Notes: generated by a model from the sequence alone, not told the origin. A DNA stretch of 64,000 bases from Streptomyces wedmorensis (GCF_000716445.1 NZ_JNWK01000004.1:124001-188000); one strand, 5' to 3'. Positions 1 to 8,453 are shown, counted from the first letter of the stretch. Translations and numbers: made by a program.

Positions 1-672
1 GCCGCGCAGCGCGAGCTGGATCAGCTCCTGCACGGTCTCCTGCGGGCCCTGGTAGCTGGCGAGGGTGTCCTCGAGGGTCTGGTGCGAGACCACGCCGGAC
101 AGGCCGTCGGAGCAGATCAGGTAGCGGTCGCCGGCCCGGACCTCGCGGATGGAGAGGTCGGGTTCGACGTGGTCGCCGCTGCCGAGCGCGCGCATGAGGA
201 GCGAGCGCTGCGGGTGGGTGGTGGCCTCTTCCTCGGTGATCCGGCCCTCGTCGACGAGGCGCTGGACCCAGGTGTGGTCCTGGGTGATCTGGGTCAGGAC
301 GCCGTCACGGAGCAGGTAGGCGCGCGAGTCGCCGACGTGCACGAGGCCGAGCCGCTGGCCCGTCCACAGCAGGGCGGTGAGCGTGGTGCCCATGCCCTCC
401 AGCTGCGGGTCCTCCTCGACCATCATCCGGAGCTGGTCGTTGGCGCGCTGCACCGCCGTACCGAGCGAGGTGAGGATGTCGGAGCCGGGGACGTCGTCGT
501 CGAGGGTGACCAGGGTGGAGATCACCTCGGAGGAGGCGACCTCGCCGGCCGCCTGACCGCCCATGCCGTCGGCGATGGCGAGCAGTCGGGGCCCGGCGTA
601 GCCCGAGTCCTCGTTGCCCTCGCGGATCATGCCCTTGTGCGAGCCCGCGGCGAATCGCAGGGACAGACTCAT
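1..672 (-). CDS. pstP: PP2C-family Ser/Thr protein phosphatase (PstP-like), C-terminus cut by window edge
   Basis: Metal-dependent phosphatase that removes phosphate from Ser/Thr-kinase substrates in the cell-division cluster. The 224 visible residues carry PPM motifs in order: an N-terminal RxGNED stretch, the metal-binding ADGMGG motif, GDSRAYLLRDG in the middle, and SDGLSG near the cut end. The catalytic domain is therefore nearly complete; the usual linker, membrane helix and extracellular tail would lie to the left of the window. ATG start at 672. It is co-oriented with fhaB and fhaA, the conserved actinobacterial fhaA-fhaB-pstP order that precedes rodA, a penicillin-binding protein and a PASTA kinase. 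The symbol rests on family and synteny. Confidence 0.9.
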   Translation of the reverse strand, partial: MSLSLRFAAGSHKGMIREGNEDSGYAGPRLLAIADGMGGQAAGEVASSEVISTLVTLDDDVPGSDILTSLGTAVQRANDQLRMMVEEDPQLEGMGTTLTALLWTGQRLGLVHVGDSRAYLLRDGVLTQITQDHTWVQRLVDEGRITEEEATTHPQRSLLMRALGSGDHVEPDLSIREVRAGDRYLICSDGLSGVVSHQTLEDTLASYQGPQETVQELIQLALRG

Positions 673-842
673 GCGCACCTGCCCTGTCGACGCTGCATCG
701 GGGTACAGCCGGTCTCGACCCACACTGCCCACCCTCCGGTCGCTCCGGTCGCTTCAGTCGCTCCGGTCAGGAGCGCGGCACGGCCTGTGGCGGGGACCGT
801 CCGGGCTCGCTCGCTCCGCTCGCGCCTATCCATGATGTAGCA

Positions 843-1361
843 CTACTTCCGAAGCTCGATGACGGTCTTGCCGATGCGGATCGGCGCGCCCAGCGGAATC
901 GGTGTGGCGGTGGTGAGGCGGGTCCGGTCGAGGTAGGTGCCGTTCGTGGAACCGAGGTCCTCGACGATCCACTGGCCGTCCCGGTCCGGGTAGATCCTGG
1001 CGTGGCGGCTGGAGGCGTAGTCGTCGTCGAGGACGATCGTCGAGTCGTGCGCCCGGCCCAGCGTGATCGTCTGGCCCTGGAGGGCGACGGTCGTGCCGGT
1101 GAGGGTGCCCTCGGAGACGACCAGCTTGGTCGGGGCGCCGCGGCGTTGGCGGCCCCCGGCGCTCTGCTGGCCACGCTGCTGCGGAGGCGCGGCGGCCTGG
1201 CGCGCGGCCTGCTGCGGCCGCGCCTCCTGGCGCCGCGAACCGCGCTGGGTTACCCGCGTACCGAACAGGTCGCTGCGGATGACCTGGACGGCCACGATGA
1301 CGAACAGCCACAGAACGGCCAGGAAACCCAACCGCATGACCGTCAGGGTCAGCTCTGACAT
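843..1361 (-). CDS. fhaB: FHA-domain membrane-anchored protein FhaB (FipA-like)
   Basis: 172-residue phosphothreonine-binding adaptor. One membrane helix spans about residues 10-28. A Gln/Arg/Ala-rich linker (about 40-76) follows, then a C-terminal FHA domain (about 80-170) with the phosphopeptide-binding residues visible: G102-R103, S118-R119-H120 and N140-G141. FhaB orthologues connect Ser/Thr kinase signalling with septum and wall synthesis. The gene starts 10 bases after the fhaA stop, so the two are probably co-transcribed and it precedes pstP. The ATG at 1361 gives the complete membrane helix. Confidence 0.9.
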   Translation of the reverse strand: MSELTLTVMRLGFLAVLWLFVIVAVQVIRSDLFGTRVTQRGSRRQEARPQQAARQAAAPPQQRGQQSAGGRQRRGAPTKLVVSEGTLTGTTVALQGQTITLGRAHDSTIVLDDDYASSRHARIYPDRDGQWIVEDLGSTNGTYLDRTRLTTATPIPLGAPIRIGKTVIELRK

Positions 1362-1371
1362 TGCCCCCGCT

Positions 1372-2226
1372 TCACCCTTCGGCTTGCCGGTAAACGATGG
1401 TGGTGCTGCCCACGACGATCCGCGAGCCGTCGCGGAGCGTAGCGCGGGTGGTGTGCTGCCCGTCCACCACGATGCCGTTGGTGGATCCGAGATCCTGGAT
1501 CGTCGAGGGCGTTCCGGTCCGGATCTCGCAGTGCCGGCGGGAGACGCCGGGATCGTCGATCCTCACGTCCGCGTCGGTGCTGCGGCCGAGGACCAGGGTC
1601 GGGCGGGAGATCTGGTGGCGGTTGCCGTTGATCTCGATCCAGCGGCGCGTCCCGCTGCCCGCACCGGTTCCGGGCACGGCGACGGGGCCGCCGGGCCGGG
1701 CGCCGCCGGGTGCCGTCGGCCGGTGGCCGGGAGCGCCGGGAGGCGGGGACGCGGGCATGGGCGGGACGCCGGCCGGGGGGTATCCGTAACCGCCGCGGCC
1801 CTGCGCCTGACCCTGCTGCTGTCCCGGGGCGGGCGGCTGCGGCTGTGACGTACTCGACGCCAGCGTGCGGCTTCGGACGCGGTACAGGCCGGTGTCGAGG
1901 TCCTCGGCCTTCTCCAGGTGGACCTTGATCGGTCCCATGAAGGTGTACCGCTGCTGCTTGGCGTAGTCCCTGACCAGGCCGGCGAGCTCGTCGCCGAGCT
2001 GGCCCGAGTAGGGGCTGAGACGCTCGTAGTCCGGCGTGCTCAGCTCCACGATGAAGTCGTTGGGGACGACGGTCCGCTCGCGGTTCCAGATCTGCGCGTT
2101 GTTGTCGCACTCGCGCTGGAGCGCGCCGGCGATCTCGACGGGCTGGACCTCGGACTTGAAGACCTTGGCGAAGGTGCCGTTGACCAGGCCTTCGAGACGC
2201 TGCTCGAATCGCTTCAGGACTCCCAT
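1372..2226 (-). CDS. fhaA: DUF3662 and FHA domain-containing protein FhaA
   Basis: 284-residue cytosolic adaptor. An N-terminal DUF3662 domain (about 1-118) is followed by a Pro/Gly/Gln-rich linker (about 125-193) and a C-terminal FHA domain (about 196-280) with the SRRH phosphothreonine-binding motif near residue 230. In mycobacteria FhaA recognises phosphorylated MviN and slows late peptidoglycan synthesis; the same role is inferred here. The ATG at 2226 follows a very strong GGAGGAGG ribosome site. It is the first gene of the fhaA-fhaB-pstP run. Confidence 0.92.
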   Translation of the reverse strand: MGVLKRFEQRLEGLVNGTFAKVFKSEVQPVEIAGALQRECDNNAQIWNRERTVVPNDFIVELSTPDYERLSPYSGQLGDELAGLVRDYAKQQRYTFMGPIKVHLEKAEDLDTGLYRVRSRTLASSTSQPQPPAPGQQQGQAQGRGGYGYPPAGVPPMPASPPPGAPGHRPTAPGGARPGGPVAVPGTGAGSGTRRWIEINGNRHQISRPTLVLGRSTDADVRIDDPGVSRRHCEIRTGTPSTIQDLGSTNGIVVDGQHTTRATLRDGSRIVVGSTTIVYRQAEG

Positions 2227-2660
2227 GGGGCACCTCCTCCGTCGTTGTCGTCCTGGTACTGCTTACTGATCGTATCCACGCGTCGGGAAATCGGCTGGTT
2301 CCCCTTCTCTGCCCTGTGGACGAGTGTCACCTCTCACAGGCTTCCCCCACGGATCGTAGAGGCGGCCTGTGGACAGTGTCCCGCACCCGGCTGTGGAACC
2401 GGGGTTCGGTCCGCGGGTCCGTGCGGGACGGCGGTGCGGTCCATCCCCTTCGTCCCTCCTCCTCCACGCTTCTCCCCCTGGTCCCTCCGGCTTCTCCCGC
2501 TCCCTCCTCCCCTGCTTCCCCTCCGTCCACGCCCCTCACCTTGTTCTGCCCTGGCGAGGTCGAAACAACGGATGTGAATCCACGGTCTGCGACGTGCTAA
2601 TCTTCAGATGTCGCCAGGCGCTCCCACCAAAAAGGTGAGAGGGTCCGGAGCACACCCAAT
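2227..2660. other. Intergenic region between fhaA and tRNA-Leu
   Basis: No credible gene was found. It must hold the fhaA promoter and the tRNA promoter; TGAATC (2575-2580) and TAATCT (2598-2603) with a 17-base spacer are a weak candidate for the tRNA. Three DnaA-box-like nonamers, all on the minus strand, lie at 2315-2323 (TCGTCCACA), 2368-2376 (CTGTCCACA) and 2392-2400 (GGTTCCACA). Bases 2440-2540 are pyrimidine-rich on the plus strand. Confidence 0.5.
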
Positions 2661-2747
2661 GCGCGGGTGGCGGAATAGGCAGACGCGCTGGATTCAGGTT
2701 CCAGTGCCCGAAAGGGCGTGGGGGTTCAACTCCCCCCTCGCGCACCA
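2661..2747 (+). tRNA. tRNA-Leu (anticodon CAG)
   Basis: 87-base tRNA with CCA encoded. The acceptor stem GCGCGGG pairs with the 3' end, with one G-T pair. The anticodon stem is CTGGA/TCCAG around loop TTCAGGT, giving anticodon CAG at 2695-2697. A long variable arm (TGCCCGAAAGGGCGT) and a T-arm GGGGGTTCAACTCCCCC are visible, as expected for class II tRNA-Leu. It reads CUG, the main leucine codon of a high-GC genome. The accessory ATP-grasp operon starts its 3' end just beyond. Confidence 0.97.
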
Positions 2748-2750
2748 GTC

Positions 2751-2788
2751 GAGAAGGTCGGCATCGTTCACACGATGCCGACCTTCTC
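2751..2788 (+). terminator. Rho-independent-type terminator of tRNA-Leu
   Basis: Perfect 16-bp inverted repeat (arms 2751-2766 and 2773-2788) with a 6-base loop, three bases after the tRNA CCA end and followed by GCTTTTCC. Typical Streptomyces hairpin with a short T run. Confidence 0.9.
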
Positions 2789-2870
2789 GCTTTTCCCGAC
2801 GTTCTCCCGGACGCTCCTCTTCGACGCCCCCCGGGGCGTGGAGTGTGACGTACGACGCTTCCGAGGGCCC

Positions 2871-2910
2871 CGAGGGCCCCGAGGGCCGGAGGGCGAACTC
2901 GGGGCCCTCG
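2871..2910 (-). terminator. GC-rich hairpin ending the ATP-grasp operon
   Basis: 13-bp perfect stem (2871-2883 with 2898-2910, CGAGGGCCCCGAG) and 14-base loop, 26 bases past the stop of the last operon gene. The left arm is a duplicated GAGGGCCCC unit, so alternative pairings exist. Confidence 0.65.
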
Positions 2911-2936
2911 GGGGTCGTCCGGAGGTGCGGAGGTCG

Positions 2937-4202
2937 TCAGACGGCCTCGGTGTCCACGTCCAGCTCGATGAGCGCCGCCGCCGCGAGGGCGTTGCGGTAC
3001 GAGTCCTCCCGGGTCTCGCCCACGGCCTGGACGTAGCCGACCCGCTGGCTGTTGCTGTGCACGTCGGCGCTGACGGCCTCGCCCGGTTCCACGTACATGC
3101 CGACGGAACGGCAGCCGGGCGCCGCGGCGGCGGCGTCGAGGCCCGCGACGCCGCGGAGGCGGCCCGTGACCGGCGAGGTGATGCGCAGCTCGGTCACCGC
3201 GCCCTCCGGGGTCAGCGCGGGTACGGCGGCGCCCGTCAGCTTCGCCACCGTGACTTCGGCGGGGCGGAGGCCGGACACGTACCCGATGGCCTGCTGCATG
3301 CCGGCGCCGACGAGGCGCGCGTTCATCTCCAGCAGGCGGGGCCCCTCATCGGTGAGCACGAACTCGAGGTGGAACGGGCCGAAGTCGTAGTCCAGCGCCC
3401 GGAGGGTGTCCCGTACGAAGTCCTCGGCGCCGGCGCAGGGCGGCTCGGCCGCGAAGCGCAGGGCCAGCTCCACGAAGTACGGCGGTTCGGTCATGACGCG
3501 GTCCGAGTAGCCGAAGACGGTCAGCTCGTCGGCGTCGACGAAACCCTCCGCGCTGAACACCGGTCCTTCGAGCACCTCCTCGAACAGCAGGGTCCGCTTG
3601 GGACGGACACCGCGGCCGTACGCCCGGCCCATGTGGCTGCGGGCGATCGCGGCCACCTCCTCGTCGCTCTCCACCAGGGCGACGTCCCAGCTGGACGCGC
3701 CGTCCACCGGCTTGACGACGCACGGGTAGCCGATCGGGGAGGACGGGTGCGCCGCGTCGGCCGGCTGGGTGGCCCAGCGCACGTCCTCCACGCCCGCGCG
3801 TGCCATGGCGGCCCGGGCGGCGGACTTGTCGCGACGGATGGCGGCTCCGTCCGGCGCCGGCCCGGGCAGGCCGTACTGGCGGGACACGCTCGCCGCCACA
3901 CCGACGAAGCTGTCCACCGAGCTGTGGACCGCGGCGATCTCGCCGCTCAGCGCGACGAGCATGTGGCCCACGTGCTCCGGGTTGCTGGTGTCCGTGATCA
4001 GCCAGGCGTCCACGAGGTCGTCGAAGGCCGAGCCGTAGAACGAGCGGTCAGCCGCGACCACGGCGGTGCGGTGGCCCCGCGCACGCGCGGCGGCGAGGAA
4101 CTGCTGACTCGGCGCCGTCAGCCGGTCGCCGGCCGACATGAGCTCCCGGGCGCCGCCGGGAAGGGTGTGCAGCTCGACTGAGACGAGCCATGAGTTTCCC
4201 AC
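2937..4202 (-). CDS. ATP-grasp domain protein, amino-acid/peptide ligase-like
   Basis: 421 residues. The ATP-grasp core is recognisable: an N-terminal Rossmann-like preATP region (about 1-110), the lysine motif GYPCVVKPVDG (about 155-165), FEEVLEG, and the Mg-binding pair HLEF ... LLEMNARL (about 285-305). A C-terminal lobe resembles the LAL_C domain of BacD-type L-amino-acid ligases, which join a carboxylate to an amine through an acyl-phosphate. Substrates cannot be read from the sequence. GTG at 4202 follows AAGGA at a good distance. Last gene of the five-gene operon, about 80 bases after the FemAB/GNAT-like gene. A carnosine-synthase-like or biotin-carboxylase-like activity is an alternative. 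Confidence 0.8.
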   Translation of the reverse strand: MGNSWLVSVELHTLPGGARELMSAGDRLTAPSQQFLAAARARGHRTAVVAADRSFYGSAFDDLVDAWLITDTSNPEHVGHMLVALSGEIAAVHSSVDSFVGVAASVSRQYGLPGPAPDGAAIRRDKSAARAAMARAGVEDVRWATQPADAAHPSSPIGYPCVVKPVDGASSWDVALVESDEEVAAIARSHMGRAYGRGVRPKRTLLFEEVLEGPVFSAEGFVDADELTVFGYSDRVMTEPPYFVELALRFAAEPPCAGAEDFVRDTLRALDYDFGPFHLEFVLTDEGPRLLEMNARLVGAGMQQAIGYVSGLRPAEVTVAKLTGAAVPALTPEGAVTELRITSPVTGRLRGVAGLDAAAAAPGCRSVGMYVEPGEAVSADVHSNSQRVGYVQAVGETREDSYRNALAAAALIELDVDTEAV

Positions 4203-4280
4203 GAGAGGGTCCTTCTGAAGTGGAGGGGCGCGGGGAGCTCCCGCGCCGTGAACGGTGCCGGCGCCTGCGGCCGGCGGAGG

Positions 4281-5420
4281 TCATGCGAGGGCGACGGGCA
4301 GCAGGGAGTCGGAGAGGGCGTCCGGCCGGTCCCCGAGCTGCGCGGCCGTCAGCTCCCACTGCTCACGGTTGAGGGCGGCCGCCGCGCCGTCGTCCGCGGC
4401 GGGCAGGCCCGTGCCCGTGACGAGGCCCCACAGCAGCAGCACGTGCGCGCCGCGGCGGATCTTGGGCTGGAGGGTGCCGATGCCCAGGTGCACCTCGCGG
4501 ACCCCCGCCGCGTACGCCTGCTCGATGGGCCGGTAGTAGAACAGCTCGAAGTACTCGGCGGCCGACGCGTCCCGGGAGTGGTCGAAGCCGTACGCCCGGG
4601 CGGCGATCTGCGTGGTCGTGGTGAAGGTCAGCGCGCAGCCGGCCATGACGGAGTCGCGAGCGCAGGTGTGCACCGTCGCGGTGCGGCCGCAGGTCTCGGC
4701 CTGCTGCCGCATCAGCTCCGTCATCGCCTCGTCCCCGGCCTGGTGGCCGTGGTGGGTCTGGTGGGAGGCGATCAGCGGTCCCATGGGGCGCCAGACGTCC
4801 CGGAAGGCCTCCGCACGGTAGGTGTAGCCCGCTTCGAGGAAGGTGCGGCGGTCCCGGCGGATCTGCCGGCGCTGATTGGCGGTGGCGGCCGCCAGGTAGT
4901 CGTCGAACCCGTCCCCGGGCAGACCGATGGCGCAGTCGGCGGCGAGCAGCCGGGGCCTGGTGAGGCGCGAGTACGGCATCAGCCGCCGTGCGTCCTCCTC
5001 GCCGAGGTACAGCCACCACGCGTTGCCGTCGGCCTCGTCGCCCGCGAACCGGTCGACGGCCGCGACGAGTCGGTCGAGCGCCAGGTCCGCGTGCGGATGG
5101 GCGTGGTCGAGCAGGAGCCGGTTGGCGTGGCCCCGCCGGTTCCCGACGAGCAGGACCGGCTTGTCCCGGGGGAGTTCGAGGTCCGGGAAGAGGGTGGAGG
5201 GCCGGTAGCGGCCGCTGCCCTCGCGGGTCACGAGATAGGCGCTCGCGGCGGCGACCAGAGCTCCGTCCTCGTCGTGGACGAGGAAGTAGTACGCGCGCGC
5301 GTGCGGATCGAGCTCCTGGTAGGCCGCCCAGTCGTGTCCGGCGTAGAACGACCCGCCGGCGAGGGCGTCCCACCGGTCGCGCGGGACGTCCGCGAGGGTG
5401 CGGGCCAGGGTGACGTTCAT
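4281..5420 (-). CDS. FemAB-like / GNAT-fold (peptidogalycan-type) acyl or aminoacyl transferase
   Basis: 379 residues from the ATG at 5420; an in-frame open stretch continues further upstream but lies inside the preceding gene. The C-terminal half has the pattern of the FemAB_like/COG3146 family: a YY-containing segment followed by an IEQAYAAGV helix and then GIGTLQPKIRRG (near 310-335). Members have two GNAT-type lobes. FemX/PacB-type relatives move amino acids from aminoacyl-tRNA onto peptides, which would suit the neighbouring ligases, but acetyl-CoA as donor cannot be excluded. The start overlaps the stop of the C39 gene by four bases (ATGA), so translation is coupled. Confidence 0.72.
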   Translation of the reverse strand: MNVTLARTLADVPRDRWDALAGGSFYAGHDWAAYQELDPHARAYYFLVHDEDGALVAAASAYLVTREGSGRYRPSTLFPDLELPRDKPVLLVGNRRGHANRLLLDHAHPHADLALDRLVAAVDRFAGDEADGNAWWLYLGEEDARRLMPYSRLTRPRLLAADCAIGLPGDGFDDYLAAATANQRRQIRRDRRTFLEAGYTYRAEAFRDVWRPMGPLIASHQTHHGHQAGDEAMTELMRQQAETCGRTATVHTCARDSVMAGCALTFTTTTQIAARAYGFDHSRDASAAEYFELFYYRPIEQAYAAGVREVHLGIGTLQPKIRRGAHVLLLWGLVTGTGLPAADDGAAAALNREQWELTAAQLGDRPDALSDSLLPVALA

Positions 5421-6013
5421 GCGTTGCTCGCCCTTACTGGTGTGAGAACAATGGCGCGCCCCGTCCAGCTCGACCAGAAGCGGGCCGCGGGCACGGCCGC
5501 GTGGTCGGCTCCCCAGCGCGAGGGGTCGGCGAAGCCGGCGTACACCTCGCCGTCCCGTTCGAACTCGCCGGTGAACAGGACGAGATGGCCGCCCTGGCGG
5601 CCGTCCTCGGGGAAACGGAACGAGCACGAGACGATCGACGGAGTGCCGGCCCGGGCGAGTTCCTGGAGGGGGGCCGGGGTGGGGAACGCCGAGGCGTGCC
5701 CCTGGAGTCCGTACTCGGAGGCAAGCCGGACCAGGCCCGCGTGCAGCCACCCCTTGGGGGTGTGGGCGCCGAGCGCGAGGCCGTGGTGCAGGAGCGGGAG
5801 CCGGTCGGGCACCGCCAGGCCGTGGAAGTCGAGGAGCATGCGGAGGCACGCGAGACCGCAGCACCTCTCCCCCCACTCGTGAGGCCCGTCCGTCGGCCAC
5901 ACGGCGGAGGGATCCGCGATCTCCTCGGGGGTGAAGTGCTGTCCGAAGCGTCGTACGGCGAGCGGCTCCCCGAGGAGCGGCGTGCCCGGAACGCGAAGGC
6001 GGTGAGGGCTCAC
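5417..6013 (-). CDS. C39-like papain-fold cysteine peptidase/transferase
   Basis: 198 residues without a signal peptide. The catalytic Cys is likely in GERCCGLACLRMLLDFHG (near residues 49-66), the His in GGHLVLFTG (near 140-148) and the Asp in FADP (near 160): the Cys-His-Asp order of C39 peptidases. It could be a stand-alone peptidase that trims a precursor or releases a product. A related fold is also used by the acyltransferase BtrH in butirosin synthesis, so acyl transfer is an alternative. It overlaps its upstream and downstream genes by four bases each. Confidence 0.75.
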   Translation of the reverse strand: MSPHRLRVPGTPLLGEPLAVRRFGQHFTPEEIADPSAVWPTDGPHEWGERCCGLACLRMLLDFHGLAVPDRLPLLHHGLALGAHTPKGWLHAGLVRLASEYGLQGHASAFPTPAPLQELARAGTPSIVSCSFRFPEDGRQGGHLVLFTGEFERDGEVYAGFADPSRWGADHAAVPAARFWSSWTGRAIVLTPVRASNA

Positions 6014-7398
6014 TTGGCACTCCCCGCGGCGGCCGTCTTCTTCGCCACGACGGCGTCCGTCGGGTCCGTCGGGTCCGTCCGGTCCGTCCGGTCCGTCGGG
6101 TCCTTCGGGTCCATCGGTTCAGCCGTCTCTGTCGGTGTCGTCGAATCCGTCGTTTCCGTCGTTTCCGTCGTGAGGCGGCGTCCGGCTCTCCCGGCACAGG
6201 CGGCGGTGAGGACGCCGGCGACGGCGAACAGCGCGCCCAGCCAGAGCCATCCGGCGGATCCGTGGTCGAGGACCACCAGCGAGAGCAGTCCCGGCGCGAG
6301 GCTCCGCATGATGCCCGGACCCAGCGCGAAGACGCTCTGGTAGGCGCCCTGCGCCGTGTCGGGGGCGAGTTCGAACCCGAAGTAGAACCCGCTGGAGGAC
6401 TGCGCCAGTTCGCCGAGCGTGAAGACGACCGCCCACAGGACGAGCACCGGTACCACCGCCATGACCGGCAGGTGGGCCGTCAGGAACATGAACCCGCAGG
6501 AGAGGGCGAGCAGCATGCCCGCCCTGCGCGCCTGGCGGACGGCCGCGGGCAGCGTCGCCGCGCTCCGACTGGCCCGGACCTGCAGGAGCACGACGAGCAC
6601 CGTGTTGACGAGCACCAGCAGCGAGACGGACCACGCGGGGGCCGACGTACGGGTGACGACCCACAGCGGAAGGGCGAAGGAGAGGGTGCTCACGTGCAGC
6701 GAGAGGAGCCCGTTCGCGGCGGTCACGGCCAGGTAGCCGCGGTCGCGCAGGGGCCGGGGCGTCGGCGTCGCGGGCGCACCGCCTCCTGATCCGTCCGCCT
6801 TCCGCGGTGCCCGTGCGGGCACCCGGGAGATCAGTGCCGCGGCGACGAGGAAGAGCAGCGCGTTGGCCAGGATGAGGGTCCGGTAGGCGGTCGGCGTGCC
6901 TACGGACAGGGCGATGCCCGCGAGGAGGGTGCCGCAGCCGAGTCCGACGTTGGTGGCGGTACGGAGCTGGGCGCGGGCGGTGAGCCGTTCGGCCGGTGGT
7001 GCCACGACGTGGACCAGGGCGCCGACCGTTCCCGCGATGCCCCGGTCGGCCACTCCGCTGATCACCGCGACGATCATGAAGCCCGTGAAGTCGTCCACGA
7101 ACACGTAGCCGGTCATGGCGGTGGCCTGGAGGAGCAGCAGGGCCAGGTAGACCGGTTTGGCGCCGATGCGGTCGGCGAGCCTCCCGCACACCACCATCAG
7201 GGCGAGACCGACGGCCGTGGCGGTACCGAGGCCGAGTGCCACCTGCCCGGAGGACAGGCCGATGACGCGGGTGAAGAAGAGCGCGCTGCCCGTGAGGTAC
7301 AGGCCGCTGCCGACGGTGTTCACCAGATTGGCCGACGCGAAGCGCCGGAGGCCGGGGTCTGACGGCAGCAGTTCGAGGCTGCGCAGGGCGGCTCGCAT
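6010..7398 (-). CDS. MFS transporter, probable exporter of the ATP-grasp cluster
   Basis: 462 residues with about 12 hydrophobic segments; the GRLADRIGAKPVY loop (about 70-82) is the MFS A-like motif between helices 2 and 3. The C-terminal tail (about 420-462) is a degenerate T/D/P repeat built on TET, TDR and DPT units, encoded by a simple GTCC/GTCG repeat at about 6055-6175. ATG at 7396-7398 overlaps the TGA of the ligase gene (ATGA). Position inside a biosynthetic-type operon suggests product export or self-protection. Confidence 0.85.
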   Translation of the reverse strand: MRAALRSLELLPSDPGLRRFASANLVNTVGSGLYLTGSALFFTRVIGLSSGQVALGLGTATAVGLALMVVCGRLADRIGAKPVYLALLLLQATAMTGYVFVDDFTGFMIVAVISGVADRGIAGTVGALVHVVAPPAERLTARAQLRTATNVGLGCGTLLAGIALSVGTPTAYRTLILANALLFLVAAALISRVPARAPRKADGSGGGAPATPTPRPLRDRGYLAVTAANGLLSLHVSTLSFALPLWVVTRTSAPAWSVSLLVLVNTVLVVLLQVRASRSAATLPAAVRQARRAGMLLALSCGFMFLTAHLPVMAVVPVLVLWAVVFTLGELAQSSSGFYFGFELAPDTAQGAYQSVFALGPGIMRSLAPGLLSLVVLDHGSAGWLWLGALFAVAGVLTAACAGRAGRRLTTETTETTDSTTPTETAEPMDPKDPTDRTDRTDPTDPTDAVVAKKTAAAGSAK

Positions 7399-8411
7399 CA
7401 GGACACGGTCCAGGGGGCGGGAGTGGCCCGCTTCACTGCCTCCGCCAGCAGCCCGATCACGAGTTCGTCGTAGGAGATCCCCGCTTCGGCGCAGGAGACC
7501 GGGAGGTTGCTGTGCCGCTGGAGGCCGGGAATGGTGTTCGTCTCCAGCGCGTACGGCACGTCGTCGGCGTCGATCATGTAATCGACCCGGATGGCGCCTC
7601 GGCAGTCCAGGAATTCGTGGAGGGATTCGGCGCCGCGCGCCATCTCCTTGACGGTGTGTTCCGGGAGGTCGTCGGGGACGCGGTATTCGATGGAGGGCGC
7701 GTCGTCGCCACCGAGCTTGGTGGACTCGTCGTAATAGGCGGCGCTGGTGACGAATTCCAGCGGCGGCATGCAGAGCAGGCCTTCGTCGGACGGGATGACG
7801 CTGATCGTCATCGCCCGTCCGGTGATGAACTCCTCCAGGAAGCACCGGGTGAATCCGCGCTCCGTCATTTCCGTGAGGGCCGGGACGAGTTCCTCGGTCC
7901 GCTCGATCAGACGGAGGCCGACGCTGCTGCCGCCGTCCACGGCCTTCAGCATGGCGGGCAGCGGGAAGTCCGCCGCGACGGCGGCGGCGGTCTTCGGCGA
8001 CAGGAGCCGCGAGCTGCGCGGGGTGGCGATGCCCAGGTGCGCGAAGACGGCCTTCGAGACCAGCTTGTCCATGCCGACGCTGCTGGCCAGCACGCCGGAC
8101 GAGGTGTACGGCACGGAGAGGAAGTCCAGGAGTCCCTGGATCCTGCCGTCTTCTCCGTAGGGTCCGTGGACGTTGAGGAAGGCCGCGTCGAAGCCGGTGA
8201 TCCGGGTGATGAAGTCCGGGGCCGTCGGGTCCAGGTGCTCGCAGCGCACGCCCGAGTCGGTCAGCGCTTCGAGGATGGCCGTCAGCGACCACTGGGCCCG
8301 CGGCACCGTGCGCAGGTAGAGGGCGTCCTCCTGGGAAACCGGGCCGGCGATGACCGCTACCCGTTTCCCGCGAAGTATCTCCAGGTCTCGGACAAGGTTC
8401 TGGGCAGGCAT
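7398..8411 (-). CDS. D-alanine--D-alanine ligase-like ATP-grasp enzyme
   Basis: 337 residues from ATG 8411; an in-frame upstream extension exists without a good start codon. Ddl signatures are clear: NVHGPYGEDGRIQGLLDF, VPYTSSGVLAS, MDKLVSKAV, the glycine-rich GGSSVGL loop, and the C-terminal RVDYMID and LETNTIPGLQ metal/carboxylate motifs. The omega-loop region reads YYDESTKLGGDD and lacks the YEAKY-type sequence of housekeeping Ddl enzymes, so the second substrate may not be D-Ala. It leads the five-gene operon, which argues for a dedicated role in making a dipeptide or peptide rather than cell-wall D-Ala-D-Ala. A resistance-type D-Ala-D-X ligase is an alternative. Confidence 0.85.
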   Translation of the reverse strand: MPAQNLVRDLEILRGKRVAVIAGPVSQEDALYLRTVPRAQWSLTAILEALTDSGVRCEHLDPTAPDFITRITGFDAAFLNVHGPYGEDGRIQGLLDFLSVPYTSSGVLASSVGMDKLVSKAVFAHLGIATPRSSRLLSPKTAAAVAADFPLPAMLKAVDGGSSVGLRLIERTEELVPALTEMTERGFTRCFLEEFITGRAMTISVIPSDEGLLCMPPLEFVTSAAYYDESTKLGGDDAPSIEYRVPDDLPEHTVKEMARGAESLHEFLDCRGAIRVDYMIDADDVPYALETNTIPGLQRHSNLPVSCAEAGISYDELVIGLLAEAVKRATPAPWTVS

Positions 8412-8453
8412 GAGGATCCATTCAATGCGTGTTGCATGTATCGGTTCCTCGCG

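Noticed and set aside
82..840. 252-codon plus-strand frame opposite the phosphatase
   Set aside because: Antisense to the conserved PP2C motifs; Val/Ala/Gly/Arg-rich shadow.
2661..2747. tRNA 3' end as an active attachment site
   Set aside because: No integrase gene and no second copy of the tRNA end were found in the window.
4281..6197. 638-codon reading of the FemAB/GNAT-like gene
   Set aside because: The upstream part overlaps the C39 gene in another frame; the ATG at 5420 forms the normal ATGA overlap.
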